From the NCBI GenBank assembly GCA_937902905.1, contig CALELW010000145.1, positions 1 through 33,363 of the forward strand: 33,363 nt of DNA, read 5' to 3'. Positions 25,460-33,363 of this stretch are shown here, piece after piece; the stretch's first letter is position 1; the number at the start of each line of letters is the position of its first letter. The notes under the pieces are model-generated. The model saw only the letters and a list, made by a program, of their open reading frames with translations, did no database searches and was not told where the DNA came from. Both the position numbers and the translations under genes were made by a program. The DNA is from an uncultured Clostridium sp. GTDB taxonomy: Bacteria > Bacillota > Clostridia > Lachnospirales > Lachnospiraceae.

Positions 25460-27820
25460 ATGCAAAAAACAAAGAAATGGATTGCAGGTGTTTTGACACT
25501 TGCGATGGTGGGAAGTTCGCTTGTGACAGCACCGGAGGCGCAGGCGAAAAAGAAGACAAAAGGGTTTACAATTTCGAAGGCGGCAGGAACTTATACCGGA
25601 AAAGTTACGGTGAAGGTCAAAGCAAAAAAGGGTTACACGGTTTATTACACCATGGGGAAAAAGTTATCAACCGGTAAAAAAATCAAATCAAAAAAGACGA
25701 AAACATTTACATTTAAGAAAACAAAAACACTTCGTATTTATGCAGTGAAGAAAAAATTATCTGCGAAGAAACTGAAAAAGATTTCAACGAAAAAAATGCA
25801 ATCTTACAAGTATAAAATTGTGAAAAAACAGGCGACTGTGACACAAACTCCAAAAACTGCTACACAGACACCGGCGGTAACGGCGACAGCGACGGCAACA
25901 GCAACAGCAAATCCGATAGCAACACCGGGAGACAGTCAGTATACGGGGGATGATTCGGCGTCCGATTACACAGAACCGGTACGGATGGAGTACGATGAGG
26001 CGGATTCGGATGTATCGGAAACGGATGCTACGCAGATAGAATTGACGACGACAGCACCAAGTAAAAAGGTTTCTATGGACAATTATGAAATCAGCAAAAA
26101 GAATAAACTGACGATTACTAAGTCCGGAACCTATGTGGTAACTACGGAAGAAGGCCAGACGGTGGATGGCTTGATTGAGATTGATTATGCCGATGACACC
26201 GACGAGGGAACAACACATTTGATTTTGAAAGGTGTTTCTCTGACATCTTCAAATAATACGGAGCCTACTTCAGATACAGGATTGATTACGGTAAAAAGCA
26301 GTGTGGCGAGAGCAGTTCTTACTGTGGCAGACGGAACTGTTACGACGCTTGCGGATACCGGGGCAACCGGAATTGATAAGGATGACAGCACATCGACCAC
26401 TTATACGGCAGGTATTGTCTGCAAAAAGACACCGCTTACCATCAACGGAGCCGGAACTTTGAACATTACCTCAGAAAACGGCAATGGTATTAAGTGTACG
26501 AATGTAATGAAGATGAAAGACGTAACGCTGAATGTAAGCGGAAAAGAAGAGGCAGCAGCCGGTCATAATGGTGTGACAGCTAAATTAGGTCTTGGTATAA
26601 AAGATGCAAAAATATCCATTCATTCGGATGGCGATGCATTAAAGACAACATTGGATGATACCGATGTAGCAGCCGATTCAACGCTTGCCGAACTTGGCAA
26701 CATGGATTTAGATGGTGGTGAATATACACTTGTTTCCGAAAATGGAGATGGTATTTCCGTTTACCGGACTTTGTATTTGAATCCGAAAAAACTTTCTGTG
26801 ACGACGAAAAATGCGGCACAGGCAACAACGGACAGCAGTTACAAAGGAATCAAGGCAGGACTTACTATTTATGTGCCGGAAACAGCAGGTACGATTACTG
26901 CGGATACAACGGCTACCTATCAGGAAAGCCGGGCATCCGGAGATAGTAACGATTCTTATGCCGATGATACCATTCATTGTAATGGATATATAAAAATTGA
27001 TGGCGGAATTTTTAATCTGGCAGCCGGAGACGACGCTATTCATTCGGACAGCGGGTTGGTGATCAATGCCGGAACGATTGATGTTACAGCATCGTATGAA
27101 GGATTAGAAAGTGGCGACATCACAATTAATGGCGGTAAGATTACAATCAAATCAAGAGACGATGGAATGAATGCGGCCGGTGGTCAAGATGGAACAACCA
27201 GTACAGGACCCGGAATGCCGGGTGACTGGTTTCACAAAGGCGACTCTGCCTCATCTACGAAATACCAGATTATTATAAATAATGGTGATATTACGGTAGA
27301 TGCAGCCGGAGACGGCATTGATTCCAATGGCAACATTTTCTTCAAAGGAGGAACGGTTACGGTAAATGGTCCGACAAATGGTGGAAATGGTGCGCTGGAC
27401 TATGGTGACAGTTCAGACTGTGTCTGTGAAATTTCCGGTGGAACATTAATTGCCGCAGGAGCAGTTGGCATGGATGTGGCACCGACAAGTGGTTCTTCCC
27501 AGCCTGCCGTGAATGTAAGACTTTCCTCGCAGGCATCCGCAGGAACGTATGTTGTATTAAAAGATAGTGATGGAAATACTGTTTTTACAGCACAGCCAAC
27601 TAAAAAGTTCCAGTCGGTAGTTATGTCATCGCCGAAACTTCAGTTAGGAAAAACGTATACCGTATATTACGGAAGTGATTTGAGTTCCTTGACAAAGGGA
27701 GATTCCGTAACCTTTACGAGTGTGAGCATGTCAACCGGAAGTTCCTCTTCGGGCGGCTGGGGAGGTCCCGGTGGACAGGGCGGCCCCGGCGGACAGGGAG
27801 GTCCGGGCGGCTCCAGATAG
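25460..27820 (+). CDS. Secreted Cthe_2159-like (DUF4353) beta-helix carbohydrate-binding protein
   Basis: ATG 25460 is chosen, 7 nt after GGAGG, giving 786 aa. A signal peptide is evident (MQKTKKWIAGVLTLAMVGSS, cleavage near AQA-KK). Residues about 35-125 form a Lys-rich, chitobiase-C/FN3-like beta module (ISKAAGTYTGKVTVKVKAKK). A Thr/Ala/Pro linker follows (TATATATATAN, about 135-155). The long remainder has the repetitive Asp/Gly-rich turns of DUF4353 proteins (GDALKTTLDDTD, GDDAIHSDSGLVINAG, GDGIDSNGN), the family of the acidic-sugar-binding beta-helix protein Cthe_2159. The extreme C-terminus is a Gly/Pro/Gln repeat (GGPGGQ x3). It has no sorting motif, so it is probably released or held by charge. 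It likely binds pectin or other acidic polymers with calcium; that is family-based inference. Confidence 0.85.
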   Translation: MQKTKKWIAGVLTLAMVGSSLVTAPEAQAKKKTKGFTISKAAGTYTGKVTVKVKAKKGYTVYYTMGKKLSTGKKIKSKKTKTFTFKKTKTLRIYAVKKKLSAKKLKKISTKKMQSYKYKIVKKQATVTQTPKTATQTPAVTATATATATANPIATPGDSQYTGDDSASDYTEPVRMEYDEADSDVSETDATQIELTTTAPSKKVSMDNYEISKKNKLTITKSGTYVVTTEEGQTVDGLIEIDYADDTDEGTTHLILKGVSLTSSNNTEPTSDTGLITVKSSVARAVLTVADGTVTTLADTGATGIDKDDSTSTTYTAGIVCKKTPLTINGAGTLNITSENGNGIKCTNVMKMKDVTLNVSGKEEAAAGHNGVTAKLGLGIKDAKISIHSDGDALKTTLDDTDVAADSTLAELGNMDLDGGEYTLVSENGDGISVYRTLYLNPKKLSVTTKNAAQATTDSSYKGIKAGLTIYVPETAGTITADTTATYQESRASGDSNDSYADDTIHCNGYIKIDGGIFNLAAGDDAIHSDSGLVINAGTIDVTASYEGLESGDITINGGKITIKSRDDGMNAAGGQDGTTSTGPGMPGDWFHKGDSASSTKYQIIINNGDITVDAAGDGIDSNGNIFFKGGTVTVNGPTNGGNGALDYGDSSDCVCEISGGTLIAAGAVGMDVAPTSGSSQPAVNVRLSSQASAGTYVVLKDSDGNTVFTAQPTKKFQSVVMSSPKLQLGKTYTVYYGSDLSSLTKGDSVTFTSVSMSTGSSSSGGWGGPGGQGGPGGQGGPGGSR

Positions 27821-27845
27821 ACAAATATAGAAAGAAATTAAAAGA

Positions 27846-27875
27846 GACGGCAGGGTTAGTTTTTAACCTGCCGTC
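27846..27875. terminator. Convergent hairpin overlapping the deacetylase stop codon
   Basis: GACGGCAGG (27846-27854) pairs with CCTGCCGTC (27867-27875), extended by TTA/TAA across a one-base bulge. The deacetylase stop (27856-27858, - strand) lies inside the stem. On the - strand it is followed by TCTCTTTTAATTT, so it fits that direction best but can serve both. Confidence 0.75.
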
Positions 27876-28644
27876 CTTCTGTATTTATCGTGTAATTATC
27901 TTTCATAATCAAAGCAGAAATTGGTACGAGTTGAAATCCTTTTTTCTTCAAAGTTGTTAAAAGTTCATCCAGGGCTTCGGCAGTGTGCTTTCCGCCATTG
28001 TGACAGAGAATAATCGAACCGTTGCCAAGATGTTTGTGCTCTGTGACGCGGCGTATGATGGTGGCGGCGTCATAATCTTTCCAGTCGAGGGAATCCACAT
28101 CCCACTGAATCGGATAATATTTATTTTCCCGGCACACACGGATAAGAGTGTCGTTGTAGTCCCCATAAGGAGGACGGAACAAAATCATATCTTTGCCGGT
28201 TAGTTTTTTTACTTTTTCATGAGGTTTCATAATTTCTTCTTTGCATTGTGCGGCCGATAGCTGTGACATCTGTTTGTGGTTTTCACTGTGGTTTCCAAGG
28301 TCATGTCCGCCGGCGGCAATTGCCTTGACATCGTCCGGATATTTTTCAATCCAGCCACCCGTCATAAAAAAGGTTGCCTTCACTTTGTGCTTTTTCAGCG
28401 TGGCAAGAAGTGATGCGGTGTCGTCGTTTCCCCAAGCCGCATCAAAACTGATTGAAATCTGCGGTTTTTCCTTTTCCACACAGTAGATGGGAAGTTCTTT
28501 TTCATGAAGCAGAGATTCATTGAAAACGGCACGGTTTTCCGGATAAACAAAAAAACTTGTTGCGAGTAAAGCAAAGGATGTCAGGACGATGGCACCGATT
28601 TTTGTAAAAAGAATCAGTTTTTCCCGTTCTTGTTCGATGTTCAT
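27856..28644 (-). CDS. Polysaccharide deacetylase, PdaB-like, membrane-anchored
   Basis: A 262-aa NodB-homology (CE4) protein. An N-terminal hydrophobic segment (about 13-33, TKIGAIVLTSFALLATSFFV) after a charged head gives a signal anchor, so the catalytic domain is outside the membrane. Motif 1 reads SFDAAWG (D68), with Ala where classic CE4 has the second, metal-binding Asp; this variant is usual in PdaB-type sporulation proteins. Motif 2 is HSENH (H119, H123), motif 3 RPPYGDYN (R157), and later DVDSLDW and ILCHNGG. The target is likely peptidoglycan or another wall glycan. A GGGG-type RBS precedes ATG 28644. It is divergent from the papain-like protease gene. Confidence 0.9.
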   Translation of the reverse strand: MNIEQEREKLILFTKIGAIVLTSFALLATSFFVYPENRAVFNESLLHEKELPIYCVEKEKPQISISFDAAWGNDDTASLLATLKKHKVKATFFMTGGWIEKYPDDVKAIAAGGHDLGNHSENHKQMSQLSAAQCKEEIMKPHEKVKKLTGKDMILFRPPYGDYNDTLIRVCRENKYYPIQWDVDSLDWKDYDAATIIRRVTEHKHLGNGSIILCHNGGKHTAEALDELLTTLKKKGFQLVPISALIMKDNYTINTEGRQVKN

Positions 28645-28716
28645 AGATTACCCCGCTATGGTTTTGCTATAGTTTATGGAGAGAAAATGCTTATTATGAC
28701 AGGAAATCTTTTTTCT

Positions 28717-28744
28717 TTGCAAGTGTGTATGAATATGGTAAGAT
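28717..28744 (+). promoter_or_regulatory. Probable promoter of the secreted protease
   Basis: TTGCAA (28717-28722) and TAAGAT (28739-28744) are spaced 16 nt and lie 50 nt before the start codon. Confidence 0.5.
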
Positions 28745-28794
28745 TACTACATAGGAAAGTTTATGAATGAATCATTTACGAATGGAGGGATATC

Positions 28795-30858
28795 ATGAAA
28801 AGAAGAAATTTATTGGCAGCAGTGATTAGTTTTTCGCTGGTAATAGGGATGAGTGCACCGGTGGATTTGGCGCAGGAGAGTAAGAAAACACAGACAGCCG
28901 TATCCCTTGAGGATTCGGTTGGTGAGACGTCGAAGTACGGTTATCTAAATATCCATCGAAAACTATTAAATTCCGATGATTTGTCATCCGGCAGAAAGAA
29001 AAAGGCAGCAAAAACAACGATTCCGTCATCGTTTGATGCCAGAGAGGAAGGGCTGTTGACGGATATCAAAGACCAGGAAGAAACGGGGATGTGCTGGACA
29101 ATGTCTGTGATGGGAGCGTCTGAGGCAGATATTATAAAGGATGGTTATGAAGAATCTCCGGATTTGTCAGAGTATCATCTGGCATATTCAGCATATAACA
29201 AGGCAGACGATCCGCTTGGTTTGACGGCGGGGGATGTATGCAAAACGAAAGTGAAAAATAATGATTTATATGGTTGGGGGGGAAACTCGATTATGGCAAC
29301 TGCCACCTTGTCCAGATGGCAGGGGGCCGTGGATGAATCGGTTGCTTCTTTTGAGGATTTACAGGATAAAATTAATAACAACATAACGGCCGATTTGCCG
29401 GATGACGTGATGTATGATAAGGACTCCTTTCATTTGCAGAATGTGGAATACATTTACCTGACAAAGGTTAACCGCAATCAAATCAAACAGAAACTGATGG
29501 AGTATGGGGCGGCAGAGTGCTCCATGTATGCGCCGGAAACAAAGAGTGACTGCGAGACATATGGAAATACCGGGAAAAGTAATTTTACGGCGTATTACTG
29601 CGATGATGCAAGTATGCGGACCAATCACAGTGTATTGATTGTGGGATGGGATGATAATTATTCGGCAAGTAATTTTAATTCCAAGTGCCGTCCTTCTTCG
29701 GATGGCGCATGGTTAATTCGTAACAGCTGGGGTGACTGTAACAGTATGGGTGGATACTTCTGGATTTCCTATGAGGATGCCATGCTGCAGGCAGAGGAGA
29801 ATGAAGAGGCAGAAGTTGCATTTTTTGATGTGGAAAAAGCTGATAATTACGACAATAATTACCAGTATGATGGTGGAATTCCATTTGCTTATTCGAGAAG
29901 TTTTTTGCGTGGTGCCAATGTGTTTGAGGCAAAAGCAGATGAGAAAATGAAGGCAGTTTCTTTCTATACACAGGAAGCAAATGTAAATTATGAAGTATCA
30001 ATTTATGAGAGTCCGGATTCGGATAATCCGATGTCCGGTAAATTAGTATCTGCACTGTCCGGTGCGATTGCAGAACGAGGATACCATACCATTGATTTTG
30101 TAAAAGAAGATAAAGATGAAGTATTTATGGCAAAGGGAAAGCGTTATGCAGTTGTTGTAAAATTGGAAGAGAGTGGGGATACTTCTTATCAGACTTATGA
30201 ATGTACCTATAACGATTCTGCACTTACAGAAGCAGTCAACGCAAATGAAGGCGAAAGTTATGTTCAGTATTCGGATGGTGAGTGGGAAGATTTTTCCGAA
30301 CTCGAGTGGTCTGGCAAAGAAAAAAATAATGCAAATCTCTGCATTAAGATGTTTTCTGATAATTGGGATTCTACGAAACCAACACCAACACCGGGACAAA
30401 CCGTGACAGCAACACCAACACAGGTGCCGACGGCAACGCCGACAGCAACGACGACAGCTGCGCCTGTGACTACGCCGACGCAAAAGGCACAGCCAGCACA
30501 ACCGACACCTGCCAATAATCCGGTAAATCCTGTGGTTACAGATAATCCTGTAACACCGGACAATAGCGGTGCCCAGACAGTGGTTGTGAAAAAACTGAAG
30601 TTTAAATATTCGTCGAAAAAAGTGAAAGCCGGTAAAAAAGTAAAGTTAAGTAAGTGGCTGAAAGTGACGAAAAACCGCGCAGGTGATGCAAAGATCATCT
30701 ATAAATTTACAAAGAACAAATACAAAAAATATGACACCCTGTCAAAAAAAGGTGTCTTTAAGGCAAAGAAGGCAGGAAAGAAAAAAACGGTTTATGTAAA
30801 GGCAGCAGCGGGCGACGGCAGTAAAAAGACGGCAAAAATAAAAATCAAAATTAAATAA
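28795..30858 (+). CDS. Secreted papain-type (C1) cysteine protease with lectin-like domain
   Basis: A 687-aa exported protein with a signal peptide (MKRRNLLAAVISFSLVIGMS). The C1A-type protease runs from about residue 78 to 335. It has the oxyanion Gln and catalytic Cys in DQEETGMCWTMS (Q94, C100), catalytic His in NHSVLIVGWDD (H278) and Asn in WLIRNSWGD (N310). A beta domain at about 365-520 (ANVFEAKADEKMKAVSFYT) matches the lectin-like domain that often follows such clostridial proteases. A Thr/Pro linker (about 528-590) leads to a very Lys-rich C-terminal beta domain (about 597-687, KAGKKVKLSKWLKV). That domain may bind negatively charged wall polymers. No propeptide family is recognised between signal peptide and catalytic domain. 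Function: extracellular peptide or surface-protein cleavage. Confidence 0.92.
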   Translation: MKRRNLLAAVISFSLVIGMSAPVDLAQESKKTQTAVSLEDSVGETSKYGYLNIHRKLLNSDDLSSGRKKKAAKTTIPSSFDAREEGLLTDIKDQEETGMCWTMSVMGASEADIIKDGYEESPDLSEYHLAYSAYNKADDPLGLTAGDVCKTKVKNNDLYGWGGNSIMATATLSRWQGAVDESVASFEDLQDKINNNITADLPDDVMYDKDSFHLQNVEYIYLTKVNRNQIKQKLMEYGAAECSMYAPETKSDCETYGNTGKSNFTAYYCDDASMRTNHSVLIVGWDDNYSASNFNSKCRPSSDGAWLIRNSWGDCNSMGGYFWISYEDAMLQAEENEEAEVAFFDVEKADNYDNNYQYDGGIPFAYSRSFLRGANVFEAKADEKMKAVSFYTQEANVNYEVSIYESPDSDNPMSGKLVSALSGAIAERGYHTIDFVKEDKDEVFMAKGKRYAVVVKLEESGDTSYQTYECTYNDSALTEAVNANEGESYVQYSDGEWEDFSELEWSGKEKNNANLCIKMFSDNWDSTKPTPTPGQTVTATPTQVPTATPTATTTAAPVTTPTQKAQPAQPTPANNPVNPVVTDNPVTPDNSGAQTVVVKKLKFKYSSKKVKAGKKVKLSKWLKVTKNRAGDAKIIYKFTKNKYKKYDTLSKKGVFKAKKAGKKKTVYVKAAAGDGSKKTAKIKIKIK

Positions 30859-30879
30859 TAAATTAAATGATAATAGGGG

Positions 30880-30908
30880 TTGACTTTTTATGGTATCCTG
30901 CATATAAT
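30880..30908 (+). promoter_or_regulatory. Consensus promoter of the heavy-metal operon
   Basis: TTGACT (30880-30885) and a perfect TATAAT (30903-30908) with 17-nt spacing. The dyad operator starts 2 nt after the -10, so a bound repressor would cover the transcription start. Confidence 0.9.
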
Positions 30909-30910
30909 GA

Positions 30911-30934
30911 ACATATGAATAATTGTTCATATGT
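30911..30934. promoter_or_regulatory. ArsR/SmtB-type operator (perfect dyad)
   Basis: ACATATGAA (30911-30919) and TTCATATGT (30926-30934) form a perfect 9-bp inverted repeat around a 6-bp spacer. An interleaved GAACA/TGTTC pair is also present. The half-site resembles the TGAA-type sites of SmtB/CadC regulators and lies between the -10 and the repressor gene. Confidence 0.85.
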
Positions 30935-30961
30935 AAATTTACAGAAACGGAGAGTGATAAA

Positions 30962-31246
30962 ATGCCAAGTGAAGATGAATTGTATGACTTGGCGGAATTG
31001 TTTAAGGTGTTTGGCGATTCGACCAGAATCCGGATTTTGTTTGTTTTATTTGAGAAGGATGTCTGTGTTTGTGATTTGGCAGAAACCTTGAATATGACGC
31101 AGTCAGCAATTTCGCATCAGCTAAAGATTCTAAAACAGAATAAGTTAGTAAAAGGCCGCCGCGAGGGCAAATCGGTGTTTTATTCACTGGCCGATGACCA
31201 TGTACGAACGATTATCGAGCAGGGAATCGACCATATTGCGGAATAA
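30962..31246 (+). CDS. ArsR/SmtB-family metal-sensing repressor
   Basis: A 94-aa winged-helix repressor that should leave DNA when it binds metal. The start at 30962 (MPSEDEL) is chosen because GGAGAGTGA lies just upstream; the longer frame from 30923 would run through the operator. DNA-recognition helix: MTQSAISHQLKILKQNKLV. Two candidate metal sites are visible. An alpha-3 CxC (C35, C37, in DVCVCDLAE) is as in CadC/ArsR. The C-terminal alpha-5 site D78-x-H80-x10-H91-x2-E94 exactly matches SmtB/CzrA spacing. There is no N-terminal Cys pair as in CadC. It is the first gene of an operon with an HMA protein and a Zn/Cd ATPase, so Zn/Cd/Pb sensing is likely. Confidence 0.93.
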   Translation: MPSEDELYDLAELFKVFGDSTRIRILFVLFEKDVCVCDLAETLNMTQSAISHQLKILKQNKLVKGRREGKSVFYSLADDHVRTIIEQGIDHIAE

Positions 31247-31272
31247 CATAATTGAATTGGAGGAAATGAATC

Positions 31273-31491
31273 ATGAAAAAGAAATTTAAATTACAGGACT
31301 TGGATTGTGCAAACTGTGCAGCAAAAATGGAAGAATCAATTAAGAAAATTGATGGGATAAACGATGCAGTAGTCAGCTTTATGACACAGAAGATGACAAT
31401 AGATGCCGACGATGCACGTTTTGACGAAATTATGGATGAGGTTATCCGTGTTTGTGCAAAAGTTGAGCCGGATTGCCAGATTCTTTTGTAG
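31273..31491 (+). CDS. Free heavy-metal-associated (HMA) domain protein
   Basis: A 72-aa stand-alone ferredoxin-like HMA domain with the metal-binding DCANCA motif (C12, C15) and the typical helix (MEESIKKIDGIN). It lies 26 nt after the repressor and 11 nt before the ATPase. The ATPase itself lacks an N-terminal HMA domain, so this gene supplies it separately, as a soluble chaperone or detached regulatory domain. GGAGGAAATG precedes the start. Metal specificity (Zn/Cd versus Cu) cannot be read from the CxxC alone; the operon suggests Zn/Cd. Two additional Cys near the C-terminus (VCAKVEPDC) might also contribute. Confidence 0.93.
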   Translation: MKKKFKLQDLDCANCAAKMEESIKKIDGINDAVVSFMTQKMTIDADDARFDEIMDEVIRVCAKVEPDCQILL

Positions 31492-31502
31492 GAGATGAGT
31501 GT

Positions 31503-33363
31503 ATGACAAAAAAACAGAAAAAAATGAGACTTCGGATTATCATTTCCCTTGTCCTGTTTGTTATCCTGTTTGTTTGTGAACATATGGGAATATTGGAGCC
31601 ACTGCCATGGTGGGCACAGCTTTTGATATTTGCCGTTCCGTACCTGATTGTTGGATATGACATTATTTATAAGGCAGCGCGAAATATTTCCCATGGACAG
31701 ATTTTCGATGAAAACTTTCTGATGATGGTTGCCACCTTTGGGGCATTTGGCGTTGGTGAGTATTTAGAGGCTGTTGCCGTAATGTTGTTTTACCAGGTGG
31801 GTGAATTGTTCCAGGGCTATGCGGTTGGAAAATCCAGACAATCTATTACTGAGATGATGGACATCTGTCCGGAATATGCGAATGTAGAAGAAGATGGAAA
31901 ATTAGTGACAGTAGACCCGGATGATGTAGAAGTAGGTACGATTATTGTTGTAAAGCCGGGAGAGAGAATTCCTTTGGATGGTGTTGTTGTAGAAGGCGAA
32001 TCGTTAATTGATACGGCGGCACTTACCGGTGAGTCGGTACCGAGAAGAGCGTCAGAGGGCGATGAGATTATCAGTGGCTGCGTCAATGGCAGTGGAACGC
32101 TGAAAATCCGTACCACAAAGGAATTTGATGATTCGACGGTTGCTAAAATTTTGGAACTGGTTGAGAATGCAAGCAGTAAAAAGGCAAAGGTGGAGAACTT
32201 TATCACCCGATTTGCTAAATACTATACGCCGGTCGTTACGATTGGAGCTGTTTTACTTGCTGTAATTCCACCGCTTATTTTAGGCGGAGGATTTGCGGAG
32301 TGGATTCAGAGAGCGTGCATTTTCCTTGTTATATCCTGCCCGTGTGCACTGGTGATTTCGGTGCCTCTTGGATTCTTTGGCGGTATCGGTGCTGCATCTA
32401 AGATTGGTGTTTTGGTAAAAGGCAGTAACTTCTTAGAGGCAGTTGCGGAAATGACTACCATTGTATTTGACAAGACCGGAACGCTGACAAAAGGCGAATT
32501 TAAAGTAACCGAGATGAAACCTGCCGGTGTTTCCGAAGATAAATTATTGGAAGTGGCAGCACTTGGCGAGAGCTATTCAAACCATCCGATTGCCGGTTCG
32601 ATTATCGAGGCATATGGAAAAGAAATTGAGAGAAGCCGTGTGTCAGATGCGGTTGAAATTGCCGGCCACGGAGTTCAGATTCTCGTAGATGGTGTGATGA
32701 CTTATGTCGGCAATGAAAAGCTGATGAAAAAACAGTCGATTGCTTATGAGCCGTGTGAAAGTGCCGGAACGGTTGTCTATGTGGGACAGGAGCAGACCTT
32801 TTTAGGGGCACTTGTGATTTCCGACACCGTGAAAGAGGGCACAGCAGAGGCAATTCATAAGATGAAAAATGTTGGCGTGAAGAAGTGTGTCATGCTGACT
32901 GGTGATCGAGAAAAAGCTGCGAAACATGTGGCAGATGAGTTGAAACTGGATGAAGTACATGCCGAACTTCTCCCCGGTGATAAAGTGGATGAGGTGGAAA
33001 AACTTCTCTCCGCGCAAAAAGAGGGAGAGCGTCTTGCCTTTGTCGGCGACGGTATCAATGATGCACCGGTTTTGACCCGTGCAGATATTGGTATTGCGAT
33101 GGGAAGTCTTGGTTCCGATGCAGCAATTGAGGCGGCAGATGTCGTCTTGATGGATGATGATATCCGAAAGATTGCGTCAACCGTACTGATTTCCAGAAAG
33201 ACACTTCGCATTGTAAAGCAGAACATTGTCTTTGCCCTTGCCGTAAAAGCAGTTGTACTTTTACTTGGTGCAATTGGTGTGGCAAACATGTGGGAAGCTG
33301 TATTTGCCGATGTCGGTGTATCTGTTTTAGCAATTTTGAACTCAATGCGTGTGATGAAAAATC
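31503..33363 (+). CDS. cadA: Zn/Cd/Pb-exporting P1B-type ATPase, cut by the window end
   Basis: An open frame of 620 codons continues past the last base, so no stop is seen. The reading ends NSMRVMKN, normally within a few residues of the C-terminus of this family. Domains in order: no HMA domain; transmembrane helices from residue about 10; the actuator with LTGES; the transmembrane metal site SCPCALVISVP (C279, C281), which is the P1B-2 (Zn/Cd/Pb) form rather than the Cu form CPCALGLA. Next come the phosphorylation site DKTGTLTKG (D323), NHPIAGS in the nucleotide domain and GDGINDAP (about 515-522). The last helices carry the Lys (AVKAVVLLLG) and Asp (FADVGVSVLA) typical of ZntA/CadA. It exports divalent soft metals across the membrane and is co-transcribed with its sensor and HMA chaperone. 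Confidence 0.95.
   Translation, partial: MTKKQKKMRLRIIISLVLFVILFVCEHMGILEPLPWWAQLLIFAVPYLIVGYDIIYKAARNISHGQIFDENFLMMVATFGAFGVGEYLEAVAVMLFYQVGELFQGYAVGKSRQSITEMMDICPEYANVEEDGKLVTVDPDDVEVGTIIVVKPGERIPLDGVVVEGESLIDTAALTGESVPRRASEGDEIISGCVNGSGTLKIRTTKEFDDSTVAKILELVENASSKKAKVENFITRFAKYYTPVVTIGAVLLAVIPPLILGGGFAEWIQRACIFLVISCPCALVISVPLGFFGGIGAASKIGVLVKGSNFLEAVAEMTTIVFDKTGTLTKGEFKVTEMKPAGVSEDKLLEVAALGESYSNHPIAGSIIEAYGKEIERSRVSDAVEIAGHGVQILVDGVMTYVGNEKLMKKQSIAYEPCESAGTVVYVGQEQTFLGALVISDTVKEGTAEAIHKMKNVGVKKCVMLTGDREKAAKHVADELKLDEVHAELLPGDKVDEVEKLLSAQKEGERLAFVGDGINDAPVLTRADIGIAMGSLGSDAAIEAADVVLMDDDIRKIASTVLISRKTLRIVKQNIVFALAVKAVVLLLGAIGVANMWEAVFADVGVSVLAILNSMRVMKN

Noticed and set aside
30923..30961. 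N-terminal extension of the ArsR repressor
   Set aside because: It would be translated from the operator itself with no RBS; the start at 30962 has GGAGAGTGA and matches family length.

Overview
The window reads as a chromosomal stretch of a low-to-moderate-GC Gram-positive anaerobe, most likely a member of the Lachnospiraceae (Clostridia). Reasons: strong AGGAGG-type ribosome binding sites almost everywhere, the clostridial gene order rel - MBL hydrolase - hemZ - hisS - aspS, a sortase-type surface protein, Thr/Pro-rich linkers in secreted proteins, a FabV/Ter-type enoyl reductase, a short ThiC under a TPP riboswitch, and no respiratory genes. The family-level assignment is inference from gene content and style; no rRNA or other taxonomic marker is present.

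Layout. (1) 104-8693 is a tightly packed housekeeping run on the + strand: bifunctional (p)ppGpp synthetase/hydrolase, MBL-fold hydrolase, HemZ-type radical SAM protein, histidyl- and aspartyl-tRNA synthetases and galactose mutarotase, closed by two hairpins. (2) 9053-10961 holds an orphan two-helix membrane protein and a TPP-riboswitch-controlled thiC; the riboswitch promoter overlaps the orphan's stop codon. (3) 11051-18277 holds a 1,764-residue cell-wall protein with a long internally repeated Ig-like module, a hemolysin III/PAQR-type membrane protein and a FabV/Ter-type enoyl reductase. (4) 18335-19654 is an aspartate kinase on the - strand, facing fabV across a bidirectional terminator. 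(5) 19790-22256 holds a small orphan, a COG0523/G3E GTPase with a His-rich loop, and a second G3E-like protein that has lost the CxCC metal motif and carries a C-terminal DUF1980-like domain. This looks like a metal (probably zinc) handling unit. (6) 22257-22740 is non-coding, with a near-perfect 64-nt hairpin, a 20-bp direct repeat and several smaller inverted repeats. (7) 22741-25305 holds an MNT/HEPN pair, a hotdog thioesterase and NADP-isocitrate dehydrogenase. (8) 25460-30858 holds three exported proteins: a Cthe_2159-like beta-helix protein, a PdaB-like polysaccharide deacetylase (- strand) and a papain-type protease with a lectin-like domain. (9) 30880-33363 is a heavy-metal efflux operon: a consensus promoter with a perfect dyad operator, an ArsR/SmtB repressor with two candidate metal sites, a free HMA chaperone, and a Zn/Cd P1B-ATPase cut by the window end only a few residues before its probable C-terminus.

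How the parts fit: the metal-handling unit at 20-22 kb and the efflux operon at 31-33 kb plausibly represent supply and detoxification sides of divalent metal homeostasis. The surface and secreted proteins point to a gut or plant-fibre niche with polysaccharide and peptide contact. The best candidates for something little described are the G3E-DUF1980 fusion beside its His-rich paralogue, and the structured repeat/hairpin region just downstream of it.
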